Shown in pieces: positions 43,793 to 51,508 of a DNA stretch of 51,508 nucleotides. How positions within the stretch are numbered: the stretch's first letter is position 1; every line of letters begins with the position of its first letter. Position numbers and translations under genes: made by a program. The notes under the pieces were generated by a model that did no database searches, had not been told where the DNA came from, and saw only the letters and a list, made by a program, of their open reading frames with translations. The DNA comes from Chitinophagaceae bacterium. Lineage in GTDB: Bacteria > Bacteroidota > Bacteroidia > Chitinophagales > Chitinophagaceae. The stretch is from the NCBI GenBank assembly GCA_947447005.1, contig CANFHO010000005.1, positions 1 through 51,508 of the forward strand. Reading direction: 5' to 3'.

Positions 43793-44533
43793 TTTTGATG
43801 CTGTTTCTTCGTCAACCAACACACGTCCACAGTTCTCACAAACAATGATTTTTTTGTGCTGACGAATTTCGCTTTGGCGTTGTGGTGGGATGGCATTGAA
43901 GCAACCTCCACATGCATCACGAATTACAGAAACTACTGCCAAACCATTGCGGTAGTTGTTTCTGATCCTATCGAATGATGCAAGCAGTCTTGGATCAACT
44001 GCTGCACGTGCTTTTTCAGCTAGTACTCTTTGTTCTGTTTCTTCTTTCTCTGTTTCGGCAATGATTTTGTCGAGTTCGCCTTTCTTCACTTTCAGATTTG
44101 CCTCTTTATTGGCAATATTCTTTTTTGCGGTATCAAGTACCCTTGCCTTGTCAGAAATCTCTTCATTCGCATCTTTGATATGCCTTTCAGCAAGACGGAC
44201 TTCGAGGGTTTGCATTTCCAATTCTTTGGTAATGGCTTCGTATTCGCGACTGTTCTTCACATTATCGCTTTGCTTCTCATATTTCTTGATCAGGTCGTTG
44301 GATTGTTCAATCAACAATTTCTTTTGATTGATGAATTCATTGATACCATTGATCTCTTCTTCGATCCTGGTTTCCCGGGCATGCAAGCCCTGGATTTCAT
44401 CTTCAAGGTCACGTACTTCGATCGGAAGTTCACCTTTCAAAACAGCAATTTCATCTAGTTTGCTTTCGAACTTTTGAAGATTGTAGAGGGAAGCGAGCTT
44501 CTCTTCAACTGAGTATTCTTTTACGGTAGCCAT
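43790..44533 (-). CDS. Coiled-coil protein with C4-type zinc ribbon
   Basis: The 247-residue protein is a long helical hairpin (about 10-180, rich in Glu/Lys/Leu, coiled coil) followed by a four-Cys zinc ribbon: CGGCF (about 208-212) and CENCG (about 231-235). It belongs to the zf-RING_7/CT398-like family; related proteins bind sigma-54 and the flagellar/type III apparatus in Chlamydia, but no role is known in Bacteroidota. It is coded 6 bp after the Nif3-like gene, a pairing common in this phylum. Confidence 0.9.
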   Translation of the reverse strand: MATVKEYSVEEKLASLYNLQKFESKLDEIAVLKGELPIEVRDLEDEIQGLHARETRIEEEINGINEFINQKKLLIEQSNDLIKKYEKQSDNVKNSREYEAITKELEMQTLEVRLAERHIKDANEEISDKARVLDTAKKNIANKEANLKVKKGELDKIIAETEKEETEQRVLAEKARAAVDPRLLASFDRIRNNYRNGLAVVSVIRDACGGCFNAIPPQRQSEIRQHKKIIVCENCGRVLVDEETASK

Positions 44534-44539
44534 ATTTCG

Positions 44540-45640
44540 TTAAGTATGATAGTTGACTGGATTGGTATTAATACCAGATTTAAGGACGGCAAAGTTAGGG
44601 ATTTTTTCGTTTAGAATAGAAACCAAGAGATCTGAGGTAAATTGTTCACTCTCATAATGCCCCATGTCGGCTAATAACATCCTGTTTTCTGGAAGGAAAA
44701 AGTCGTGATATCCCAGATCTGCCGTTAAAAAAACATCTGCTTTGTGTTTTAATGCGTTGTTTATCAATGCTTTACCTGATCCTCCGCATATGGCCACTTT
44801 TTGAATGGTCTTTTCAATGGCCCCACTGTATCGGATAACTCCGGTTGAAAATATTGTTTTGATATTTTCTAAAAATGTTTTTCCTTCAACCGGTTCCAGT
44901 AAATCACCTATAATTCCTGCACCCAACTCATTGAAATGATTTTCGAGATTCATGATATCAAATGCCACTGTTTCATAGGGGTGACTTAGCTCAAGGGCCC
45001 TGATGATATCATTTTTCAAGTGAACAGGGAAAATCATTTCCAACTTTGTTTCTGGCTCTGTATGTCTTATTCCCTGCTCACCTACAAATGGATCAGCCCC
45101 GGGCAGGGCTTTGAAGGTTCCATTCCCGGTTGAAGTAAAACTACATTCATTGTAATTTCCAATAGCACCTGCACCTGCTTCAAAAATGGCATTTTGTACC
45201 TGCGACAATTGTTCATGCGGAACAAAAGTGACCAGCTTTTGATGGGTATTTGACATGGGTGAAAGTACCCTGACATTTTGCAATCCAATTCTTCTTGCTA
45301 TTTCTCCATTCACACCCCAGAGTACATTGTCTAGGTTGGTATGACAGCTATAAATGGCAATATCCTTTCTGATTGCTGTGATGATGAGTTGAGATGTAGG
45401 ATCTTGATGTACAAAGCGTTTCATGGCCTTGAAAACAGGGGGATGATGCACAATGATCATGTTTGCTCCCATTTCCATAGCTTCATTCATCACATCGTGG
45501 GTCAGGTCTAGTGCAATGATGGCCAAATGTATTTTCATCTCCGGATTGCCATATAGCAAGCCACTATTGTCGTAGGACTCCTGCAAATGCAGTGGAGCAA
45601 CTGTTTCCAAAACGTTAATTATCTGCCCAAGAGTTCGCAT
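44540..45640 (-). CDS. Nif3-like dinuclear metal centre protein (YqfO type)
   Basis: The 366-residue protein has the Nif3 start VAPLHLQESYDNSGLLYGNP, the metal ligands in IIVHHPPVFK and SCHTNLDNV, and in the C-terminal half VAICGGSGKALI, DLGYHDF and GHYESEQ. The central insertion (about 130-235, with FVPHEQLSQVQNAIFEAGAGAIGNYNECSF) is the PII-like domain of long YqfO proteins. Metal hydrolase function is likely; labels such as GTP cyclohydrolase type 2 are not well established. It is first in a two-gene unit with the zinc-ribbon gene. Confidence 0.93.
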   Translation of the reverse strand: MRTLGQIINVLETVAPLHLQESYDNSGLLYGNPEMKIHLAIIALDLTHDVMNEAMEMGANMIIVHHPPVFKAMKRFVHQDPTSQLIITAIRKDIAIYSCHTNLDNVLWGVNGEIARRIGLQNVRVLSPMSNTHQKLVTFVPHEQLSQVQNAIFEAGAGAIGNYNECSFTSTGNGTFKALPGADPFVGEQGIRHTEPETKLEMIFPVHLKNDIIRALELSHPYETVAFDIMNLENHFNELGAGIIGDLLEPVEGKTFLENIKTIFSTGVIRYSGAIEKTIQKVAICGGSGKALINNALKHKADVFLTADLGYHDFFLPENRMLLADMGHYESEQFTSDLLVSILNEKIPNFAVLKSGINTNPVNYHT

Positions 45641-45697
45641 TTATTTCTTTGTTTGTAGGAATTGAAATTACTTTACTTTTTAACCCACTCTGTGATT

Positions 45698-46507
45698 ATG
45701 CGAAGATATTTCTTGTTCGTCTTTTTGATATCTTTTTTCAGCTCCATGTCACAACCCCTGGAGCATGATTGGGAAAACTATGTGATTGCACTGAATGGAA
45801 AGCCTGTTTCAATCAATGTGGATCTGGGACTTTTTAAATTTGCTCCTATCAAGGAAAGGCCCTTTGCCATCATTTTCAGAACTACTTTACTCGAACCCGA
45901 TACCAGGGGGATGCCATATCCAGAGGAATATGAGGTATTATTGAAAATGGAGGAATCATTGGTGGGAGAATTGGCCAAAGAAACAGGTGCCCTTTTTGTG
46001 GGAAGGTTCACCCAGCGCGGTTTGCGTGAGTTTTATTTTTATGCACCTGATACCATTGGGTATATCAAGGCTATGTACAAGGCGATGGAAAAATTTCCTA
46101 CATACCAATGGTTGAGTCAGGCCAAGGAAGATAAAAAATGGGACAATTATCTCACTGTTTTATATCCTTCAGAACCTGAGTTGATGAGATTGAAGAGTAG
46201 AATCCAGGTGGAAAGAATTTTGCAAGCCGGCGGAGGTCAAAAAAAATCAGTGATGATTGAACATTCATTGGCATTTTCAAAAGAATCTGATCGTGCAAAT
46301 TTCCTGAAAAGTATTTCTTTTCCTGGATTGAAGATTGTTTCCATGCCTGAAAACCCTGATTTTCAAACGGGTAAGTATCTGTTGCAGTTGCGTCAAAAGG
46401 CTATTCCTGATATGATCTGGGTGGAAAGTTTTATTATGAAATTTTATGCAGAAATAAAAAAAGCAGGAGGCTTATACGTAGGTTGGTCTGAAGCAGGGGC
46501 CTTATAA
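45698..46507 (+). CDS. Exported DUF695-RraB two-domain protein
   Basis: The ATG at 45698 opens a signal peptide (MRRYFLFVFLISFFSSMSQ); a TTG at 45662 is less likely. Residues about 22-130 match DUF695 (HDWENYVIALNGKPVSINVDL, GMPYPEEYEVLLKMEESL, VGRFTQRGLREFYFYAPD). Residues about 190-265 resemble RraB (DRANFLKSISFPGLKI start, GGLYVGWSE end), known in E. coli as a cytoplasmic regulator of RNase E. The signal peptide makes a periplasmic location likely, where an RNase E role is impossible. It lies divergent to the Nif3-like gene and upstream of the giant PKD gene. Confidence 0.78.
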   Translation: MRRYFLFVFLISFFSSMSQPLEHDWENYVIALNGKPVSINVDLGLFKFAPIKERPFAIIFRTTLLEPDTRGMPYPEEYEVLLKMEESLVGELAKETGALFVGRFTQRGLREFYFYAPDTIGYIKAMYKAMEKFPTYQWLSQAKEDKKWDNYLTVLYPSEPELMRLKSRIQVERILQAGGGQKKSVMIEHSLAFSKESDRANFLKSISFPGLKIVSMPENPDFQTGKYLLQLRQKAIPDMIWVESFIMKFYAEIKKAGGLYVGWSEAGAL

Positions 46508-46537
46508 TTTGCATATTAATACATAAATGCTTGATTG

Positions 46538-46572
46538 TTTGCAATATAGCTGCGATTATAGCGTTATTTTTG
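46538..46572 (+). promoter_or_regulatory. Candidate promoter of the giant PKD gene
   Basis: TTTG (46538-46541), a 23-bp spacer and TATTTTTG (46565-46572) fit the Bacteroidota -33/-7 pattern. The start of transcription would be near 46579, about 25 nt before the TTG start codon at 46604. Confidence 0.5.
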
Positions 46573-46603
46573 AACCTGAAATTTACTTTAATCCGGAAAA
46601 GAT

Positions 46604-49600
46604 TTGAACGTTATTCTTCAGTCATACAAGACCAGCATATTTCATGTAGGAAAGACAGTCTTTTTCCTGGCGCTGATTTTATGTTCTTTTCAATCAAAAG
46701 CGGTTTTAAATGCACAGTTTTCTTACACCAAAAGTGCGGTATGTATCAAGGCCTCTGAAGGAATCATAGTATCATTTACAGATCAAACCAGTGGAGGCGC
46801 TCACAGCACACTTTGGAACTTTGGAGAAGGGTCAACTTCTACCATTCAAAATCCTTCATTCACCTATACTACACCAGGCGTATATTATGTAAATCTTACT
46901 ACTACCAATGCAGCCAATGAAACGTCTGCCATAACAAAAGTGGTGGTTATTTATAAAACACCCACTGTGGACTTTACATCAGATAAACTGTTTGGATGTA
47001 ATCCGTTAACCGTAAATCTTACAGATAAAACATCTGTCATTGCAATCACGGATCCTGCAACAGGTACTGTCTATAAAGACAATATCATCAGTTGGTCATG
47101 GGATTTTGGAGATGCAACCACTGCCATTACAACCGTTCCAAGTGTTTCACATTTGTATACTGCCTCTGGATTGAAAAAGGTGAAATTGCTGGTAGAGACT
47201 GGCTTGGGCTGCCAAAGTACATTGGTTACGTTGAATAATTTCATTGATGTCTATCCAGAACTGACTGCAGGTTTTGTGATTTCTCCCCCTAATTCTTGTC
47301 AATTTCCTTTTAGTGTAACAGCAACCAATACAAGTGTTGGGGCTACCATTTTTAAATGGACAGTTGCAGGTCCGGCCGGAGTTACCATTGCCAATCCTGC
47401 AGTCAAAGATGCCACTTTTAATTTCACACAACCTGGTACATATACCATTAGCATGGAAGCCAGTAATGTGCAAGGTTGTAAAGATGTATACACATACACC
47501 TATCTGATTCTTCCAAGTCCGGTTTCAAATAAATTCAGCGGAATCGATTCTGCCTGTGAAAACACTGAATTTGTTTTTACAAATCTTTCATCTCCCACAC
47601 CTACTACCAATAGATGGTATGTGAATGGATCTCAACAATCCAGTAATCCGGATTTTACATACACATTTCCAAATGCAGGTACATTCGTAGTAAGATTGGA
47701 ATCAACTATTGGTACATGTGAAACATTTTCTGAAAAGACTGTGAAAATCATTGCTGCACCTACTGTCAATTTCAATGCAGATGTTCAAAGCAATTGCGAT
47801 TTCCCTTTTCCAGTTCGGTTTACATCCACCAACAGCAAGGATGCAATTAAAAAGGTTTGGGATTTTGGCGATGGAGTTACCATTACAGAAACGCCTCCAT
47901 TTAAATCAGATACCCTTCATGTATATAACGTCGCTGGTAGTTTTAATGTGAGTCTGACCGTGAGTAATGCCAAAGGGTGTTCATTTAAAAAAACAATGCC
48001 ATCATTCATATCTGTGGAATTGCCGGTTATTGTTCAGCAAAATTTGCCGGATAGTGGTTGTGCGCCGCTGACTGTAAAACCAGATGTTCAATTCAATATC
48101 AATTCCAGCATCAACACCTGGGAATGGTTTGTAATAAATAAACTGGGAGACACCATCTCAACGTATATCGGTAAATCGATACCAGCTCAAACCTTTACAG
48201 ATTCTGGTATTTACATGATTCACCTTCACATAACCACTGTTGGAGGTTGCGAGAAAAAATATTCCTGGCCCGTGAAAGTTGGTAAGACTCCGAAAGATTT
48301 TGATTTCTTTTCCCTGCCTTCAGATGCATGCGCCAGTGCTGCATTTCAAATGAATTATGTGGGGGATACCTTTACAGGGTATAAGTGGAAATTTTCTGAC
48401 AACGATTCAACTACTTTGCTTAATCCTTCCAAACGCTTTAAGCGTCTGGGAAAGTTTGATGTAAGTCTTACCGTTTATAGCAATGGATGTCCGAAAACAC
48501 TGGAGAAGCTCAAGTATATCAATGTTCGTGGTGTTATCGCACAATTTTCAGGATTGAATGATTGTACCAAGCCGATGGACAAACAATTCAATGAATCATC
48601 GTTGGGAAATGTTGATAAATGGGAATGGACTTTCGGCGATGGAACAAGCATGACCTACACCACCAAAAAAAATCCTATTCAACATACATACGCTGCAACT
48701 GGATCCTATAATGTAAAGCTAAAAGTGTATGGTGATGCATGTGATTATGAACAGCAGACGACCATCTATGTGGCAAATGAAAATAATATTGATTTCAATT
48801 TTTCAAAGCAACCAGTTTGTTATGCAGATGGTTCTATTACGTTGACTTCCACTCCTGAAAATCCGTCTATGATTCGTTCGTTTGATTGGAACTTTGGATG
48901 TGGATTTACAGGAGGTGGATCAACACAAAATCCAGTCATTAATTTCTCCAGCCTTTGTCAATACCCTGCAAACAAAGGAAGAGGTTCTTATGATATGCAG
49001 TTGAAAATCACGGACCTGAATGGATGTATACATTTTACACCCATTAAAAATATTTTTATTGGTGGTGTTACCGTAGATTATACCCCATTGTCTCCATTGG
49101 TTGGATGTCAGAACCTTCCTGTTCTTTTTCAAGATAAAAGTACATCGGATGGAAAATTCCCATTTGTAAGCCGTATCTGGGATTTTGGTGATAGTACTGG
49201 AACCTTCAATATATTATCTGGACCCGTTGAGCATATTTACACCAAGCCTGGAATATTTCCAGTTACATTGACTGTAACAGATGTCAATGGATGTACTTCA
49301 ACAATCACCAAAGTAAATGTAACGACTACTGGACCATTTATAGATTTTATCGCACTTCAAACACAGAGTTGTCCGGGTAAAACCATTCAATTCGAACCAC
49401 TCACAAATACCATATTGACATCATATTTATGGGATTTAGGAGATGGAATAACATCCCGTCTCTCTAATCCAAGGGTGAGTTATACATTGACATCTAAGAA
49501 AACGGTTCGTTTGACTGTTCGGGATGTATTGGGATGTGAAGTGACCGTCCTCAAACCAAACTATATTGAAATTGATTTGCCTGCAGCTAACTTCTCTGTT

Positions 49601-51508
49601 CCAAAGGATGTGTCTGAATGTCCGCCTTTCAATGCAGAATTTTTCTTTGATGGAAAATATGCTGAAACATTTGAGTGGGATTTCGGAGATGGTGGATTAT
49701 CGTTGCAACAAGATCCAAAACATATCTACACAACTCCAGGAGTTTATCCTGTCTCATTAAAAGTCATAAGTCCGGGTGGTTGTATCTCAACTTCCAATAT
49801 TCACAACATCACACTCCAGGGTCCTAAAGGATCGTCAAGCTTTAATAATTTTATCTGTAAACCTTATGATGCCACATTCAATGTATCATCTTCATCTGCA
49901 AAATATGTAATCATCGACTATGGAGATGGATTTGTAGAGGACTCACTTCCATACCAAAGTACATATACCTATCGATATTCTGATACAGGATTTTATGAAC
50001 CAAAAATATTTATTGAAAACGCAGAGGGCTGTCGTGTTCTTCTTCCAGTTCTAAGTGGTATTCAAGCAGTATCTGTTAAAACGGTATTCAAATCTGATCA
50101 GATCTTTTCATGCGACAATGCAAATATTAAATTCACAGATCTTTCCCTTTCAAATGAGCCAATGGCTTCATGGACATGGGATTTTGGCGATGGCACGAAA
50201 GGCACTGGAAGTCCTGCCACCCATTTTTATTCCAAGCCCGGAATTTATTCTGTCTCTTTAAAATCTGTAACACTGGATGGTTGTTCCGACTCACTGAAAA
50301 GAAATCAAATGATTGAAATTCAGGCCAGACCTGATGTTGATATTTTAAGTGCAAAGCCTCAGGCTTGTGAAGAGGATATGGTTCAGTTTCAAGGAATAGA
50401 AATTAAACCAAACAATTCGCCCATCGTCAAGTGGTTTTGGGATTTCACCAATGGATCCAGCTCAGATCTTAAATTGCCTCCTCAACAATTGTTTAGAAAA
50501 GCTGGAACATATCCCATGAGGATGTATGCTACAAACGATAAGGGATGTATGGATACTGTATTCCGTGATTTTGTAATAAATGCTTTACCTCCCATTGATG
50601 CAGGTGTTGATACTTTCCTTTGTCTGAATAAACCATTCAAGCTAAACGCTACAGGTGCCTTAACATATGTTTGGACTGCCGATCCTTCCCTCAGTTGTAC
50701 AAATTGTGTGGGTCCAAATGTCACAACCACCATAGATAAAGTATATTATGTAAAAGGCACCAATGCACTTGGGTGCCAGGCAACTGACTCTATTCGTGTT
50801 ACTGTTGTAAACCCAACGAGTGTATTATCATCGCATACTGCAACAATTTGTGCAGGTGAATCTGTAAAACTTAACTCTTCTGGAACGGAAATTTATACTT
50901 GGTCTCCAAGCATAGGACTTAACGATCCAAACATTGCTTCTCCATTGGCAAAGCCCAGCCAGACCACAACCTATGTTGTTACTGGTAAAGATCCTTATGG
51001 TTGTTTTATAACCAAGGACAGTGTGGTGGTTACTGTAAATCCACTTCCAACCGTGAATGCCGGCAGGGATACAACGATTATGGCAGGGTATCCTTTCTTA
51101 ATCAATCCTAGCTATTCGAATGATGTAACGCGCATCCAGTGGGAGCCATCATTGTTCCTGAGTTGCACCAATTGTACCAGTCCGGTGTCAACACCGCTGT
51201 ATTCAGCTACCTATACGGTTTTTGTATATACGGCAAATGGTTGTATGTCGAAGGATGTGATCAATGTGTATGCCACATGTACGAAAGAAAATATTTTTGT
51301 TCCAAACACCTTCTCTCCCAATGGCGATGGCATGAATGAAGTGTTCTATCCACGGGGAAGAGGCATTCAAAAGATAAAAGCATTTAAAGTGTTCAACAGG
51401 TGGGGACAATTACTCTTCATTAAAGAGAATTTCTTTGCAAATGATATTTCCAAAGGATGGAATGGAACAAAAGATGGGTCGTATGTAACTCCAGATGTCT
51501 ATGTATAC
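46604..51508 (+). CDS. Giant PKD-repeat T9SS type B secreted protein, 3' end cut by the window
   Basis: I read this frame codon by codon from 46604 to the last base without finding a stop (1635 residues). No ATG is available before the signal peptide, so the TTG at 46604 is the likely start (a stop codon lies upstream, about 46589). The signal peptide is KTVFFLALILCSFQSKAVLNAQ (about 17-38). About 13-15 PKD-like units follow, many with WDFGDG or variants (WNFGEG near 71, WDFGDA 166, WDFGDG 419, WTFGDG near 675, WDLGDG, WDFGDG 1190). Two Ig-like segments (about 1325-1550, with CTNC motifs) follow, and a type B sorting domain starts VPNTFSPNGDG at 1566, with FNRWGQLLF. The missing end is probably 20-30 residues. 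Likely an adhesin or matrix protein carried by T9SS. Confidence 0.93.
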   Translation, partial: MNVILQSYKTSIFHVGKTVFFLALILCSFQSKAVLNAQFSYTKSAVCIKASEGIIVSFTDQTSGGAHSTLWNFGEGSTSTIQNPSFTYTTPGVYYVNLTTTNAANETSAITKVVVIYKTPTVDFTSDKLFGCNPLTVNLTDKTSVIAITDPATGTVYKDNIISWSWDFGDATTAITTVPSVSHLYTASGLKKVKLLVETGLGCQSTLVTLNNFIDVYPELTAGFVISPPNSCQFPFSVTATNTSVGATIFKWTVAGPAGVTIANPAVKDATFNFTQPGTYTISMEASNVQGCKDVYTYTYLILPSPVSNKFSGIDSACENTEFVFTNLSSPTPTTNRWYVNGSQQSSNPDFTYTFPNAGTFVVRLESTIGTCETFSEKTVKIIAAPTVNFNADVQSNCDFPFPVRFTSTNSKDAIKKVWDFGDGVTITETPPFKSDTLHVYNVAGSFNVSLTVSNAKGCSFKKTMPSFISVELPVIVQQNLPDSGCAPLTVKPDVQFNINSSINTWEWFVINKLGDTISTYIGKSIPAQTFTDSGIYMIHLHITTVGGCEKKYSWPVKVGKTPKDFDFFSLPSDACASAAFQMNYVGDTFTGYKWKFSDNDSTTLLNPSKRFKRLGKFDVSLTVYSNGCPKTLEKLKYINVRGVIAQFSGLNDCTKPMDKQFNESSLGNVDKWEWTFGDGTSMTYTTKKNPIQHTYAATGSYNVKLKVYGDACDYEQQTTIYVANENNIDFNFSKQPVCYADGSITLTSTPENPSMIRSFDWNFGCGFTGGGSTQNPVINFSSLCQYPANKGRGSYDMQLKITDLNGCIHFTPIKNIFIGGVTVDYTPLSPLVGCQNLPVLFQDKSTSDGKFPFVSRIWDFGDSTGTFNILSGPVEHIYTKPGIFPVTLTVTDVNGCTSTITKVNVTTTGPFIDFIALQTQSCPGKTIQFEPLTNTILTSYLWDLGDGITSRLSNPRVSYTLTSKKTVRLTVRDVLGCEVTVLKPNYIEIDLPAANFSVPKDVSECPPFNAEFFFDGKYAETFEWDFGDGGLSLQQDPKHIYTTPGVYPVSLKVISPGGCISTSNIHNITLQGPKGSSSFNNFICKPYDATFNVSSSSAKYVIIDYGDGFVEDSLPYQSTYTYRYSDTGFYEPKIFIENAEGCRVLLPVLSGIQAVSVKTVFKSDQIFSCDNANIKFTDLSLSNEPMASWTWDFGDGTKGTGSPATHFYSKPGIYSVSLKSVTLDGCSDSLKRNQMIEIQARPDVDILSAKPQACEEDMVQFQGIEIKPNNSPIVKWFWDFTNGSSSDLKLPPQQLFRKAGTYPMRMYATNDKGCMDTVFRDFVINALPPIDAGVDTFLCLNKPFKLNATGALTYVWTADPSLSCTNCVGPNVTTTIDKVYYVKGTNALGCQATDSIRVTVVNPTSVLSSHTATICAGESVKLNSSGTEIYTWSPSIGLNDPNIASPLAKPSQTTTYVVTGKDPYGCFITKDSVVVTVNPLPTVNAGRDTTIMAGYPFLINPSYSNDVTRIQWEPSLFLSCTNCTSPVSTPLYSATYTVFVYTANGCMSKDVINVYATCTKENIFVPNTFSPNGDGMNEVFYPRGRGIQKIKAFKVFNRWGQLLFIKENFFANDISKGWNGTKDGSYVTPDVYVY

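Overview
The window looks like the chromosome of a free-living Bacteroidota bacterium, probably near Chitinophagaceae or Saprospiraceae. The evidence is PKD-rich secreted proteins with type IX secretion (T9SS) type B tails, a PorP/SprF-family protein, two DUF6089/PorG-like outer-membrane barrels, many Sec-exported or lipoprotein hydrolases, almost no Shine-Dalgarno sites, and several -7 boxes of the TAnnTTTG type used by the Bacteroidota housekeeping sigma factor. No taxonomic marker gene is present, so the placement is an inference.

Layout. 1-1349: right end of a probable integrated element. It carries the 3' part of a Sau3AI/MutH-type restriction endonuclease and stops at a tRNA-Pro(TGG) 3' fragment that looks like an attachment-site copy, followed by the old tRNA terminator. 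1588-4056: small ASCH-like protein, di-heme cytochrome c peroxidase lipoprotein, and a Nudix-fold regulator with a destroyed Nudix box. 4163-12856: a run of exported proteins on one strand (M28 peptidase, proline-iminopeptidase-like lipoprotein, large BNR propeller protein, GH43-like lipoprotein, sulfatase). 12942-15487: the methionine branch hom-metX, under a SAM-I riboswitch with its own terminator and promoter. 15636-23363: uvrA and recG, an ElaA-type acetyltransferase and two PorG-like paralogues. 23642-28407: a T9SS cargo protein beside its PorP/SprF partner. 28412-46507: mostly housekeeping genes (LOG, Mrp, HupE/UreJ, M1 peptidase, rhodanese-thioredoxin, rRNA methyltransferase, FKBP, NamZ/DUF1343, fmt, pepT, exbB-exbD, prmC, IMPACT, zinc-ribbon/Nif3 pair, DUF695-RraB). 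46604-51508: a giant PKD protein, open to the window edge, with a TTG start and its T9SS tail almost complete.

The strongest unexplained signal is a family of intergenic tandem arrays with a conserved unit length (7 bp, sometimes 8 bp) but different unit sequences from place to place. They lie mostly directly after stop codons, several form inverted repeats between genes, and at two loci the genes' own stop codons open the first heptad. They are listed as repeats and discussed in the findings.
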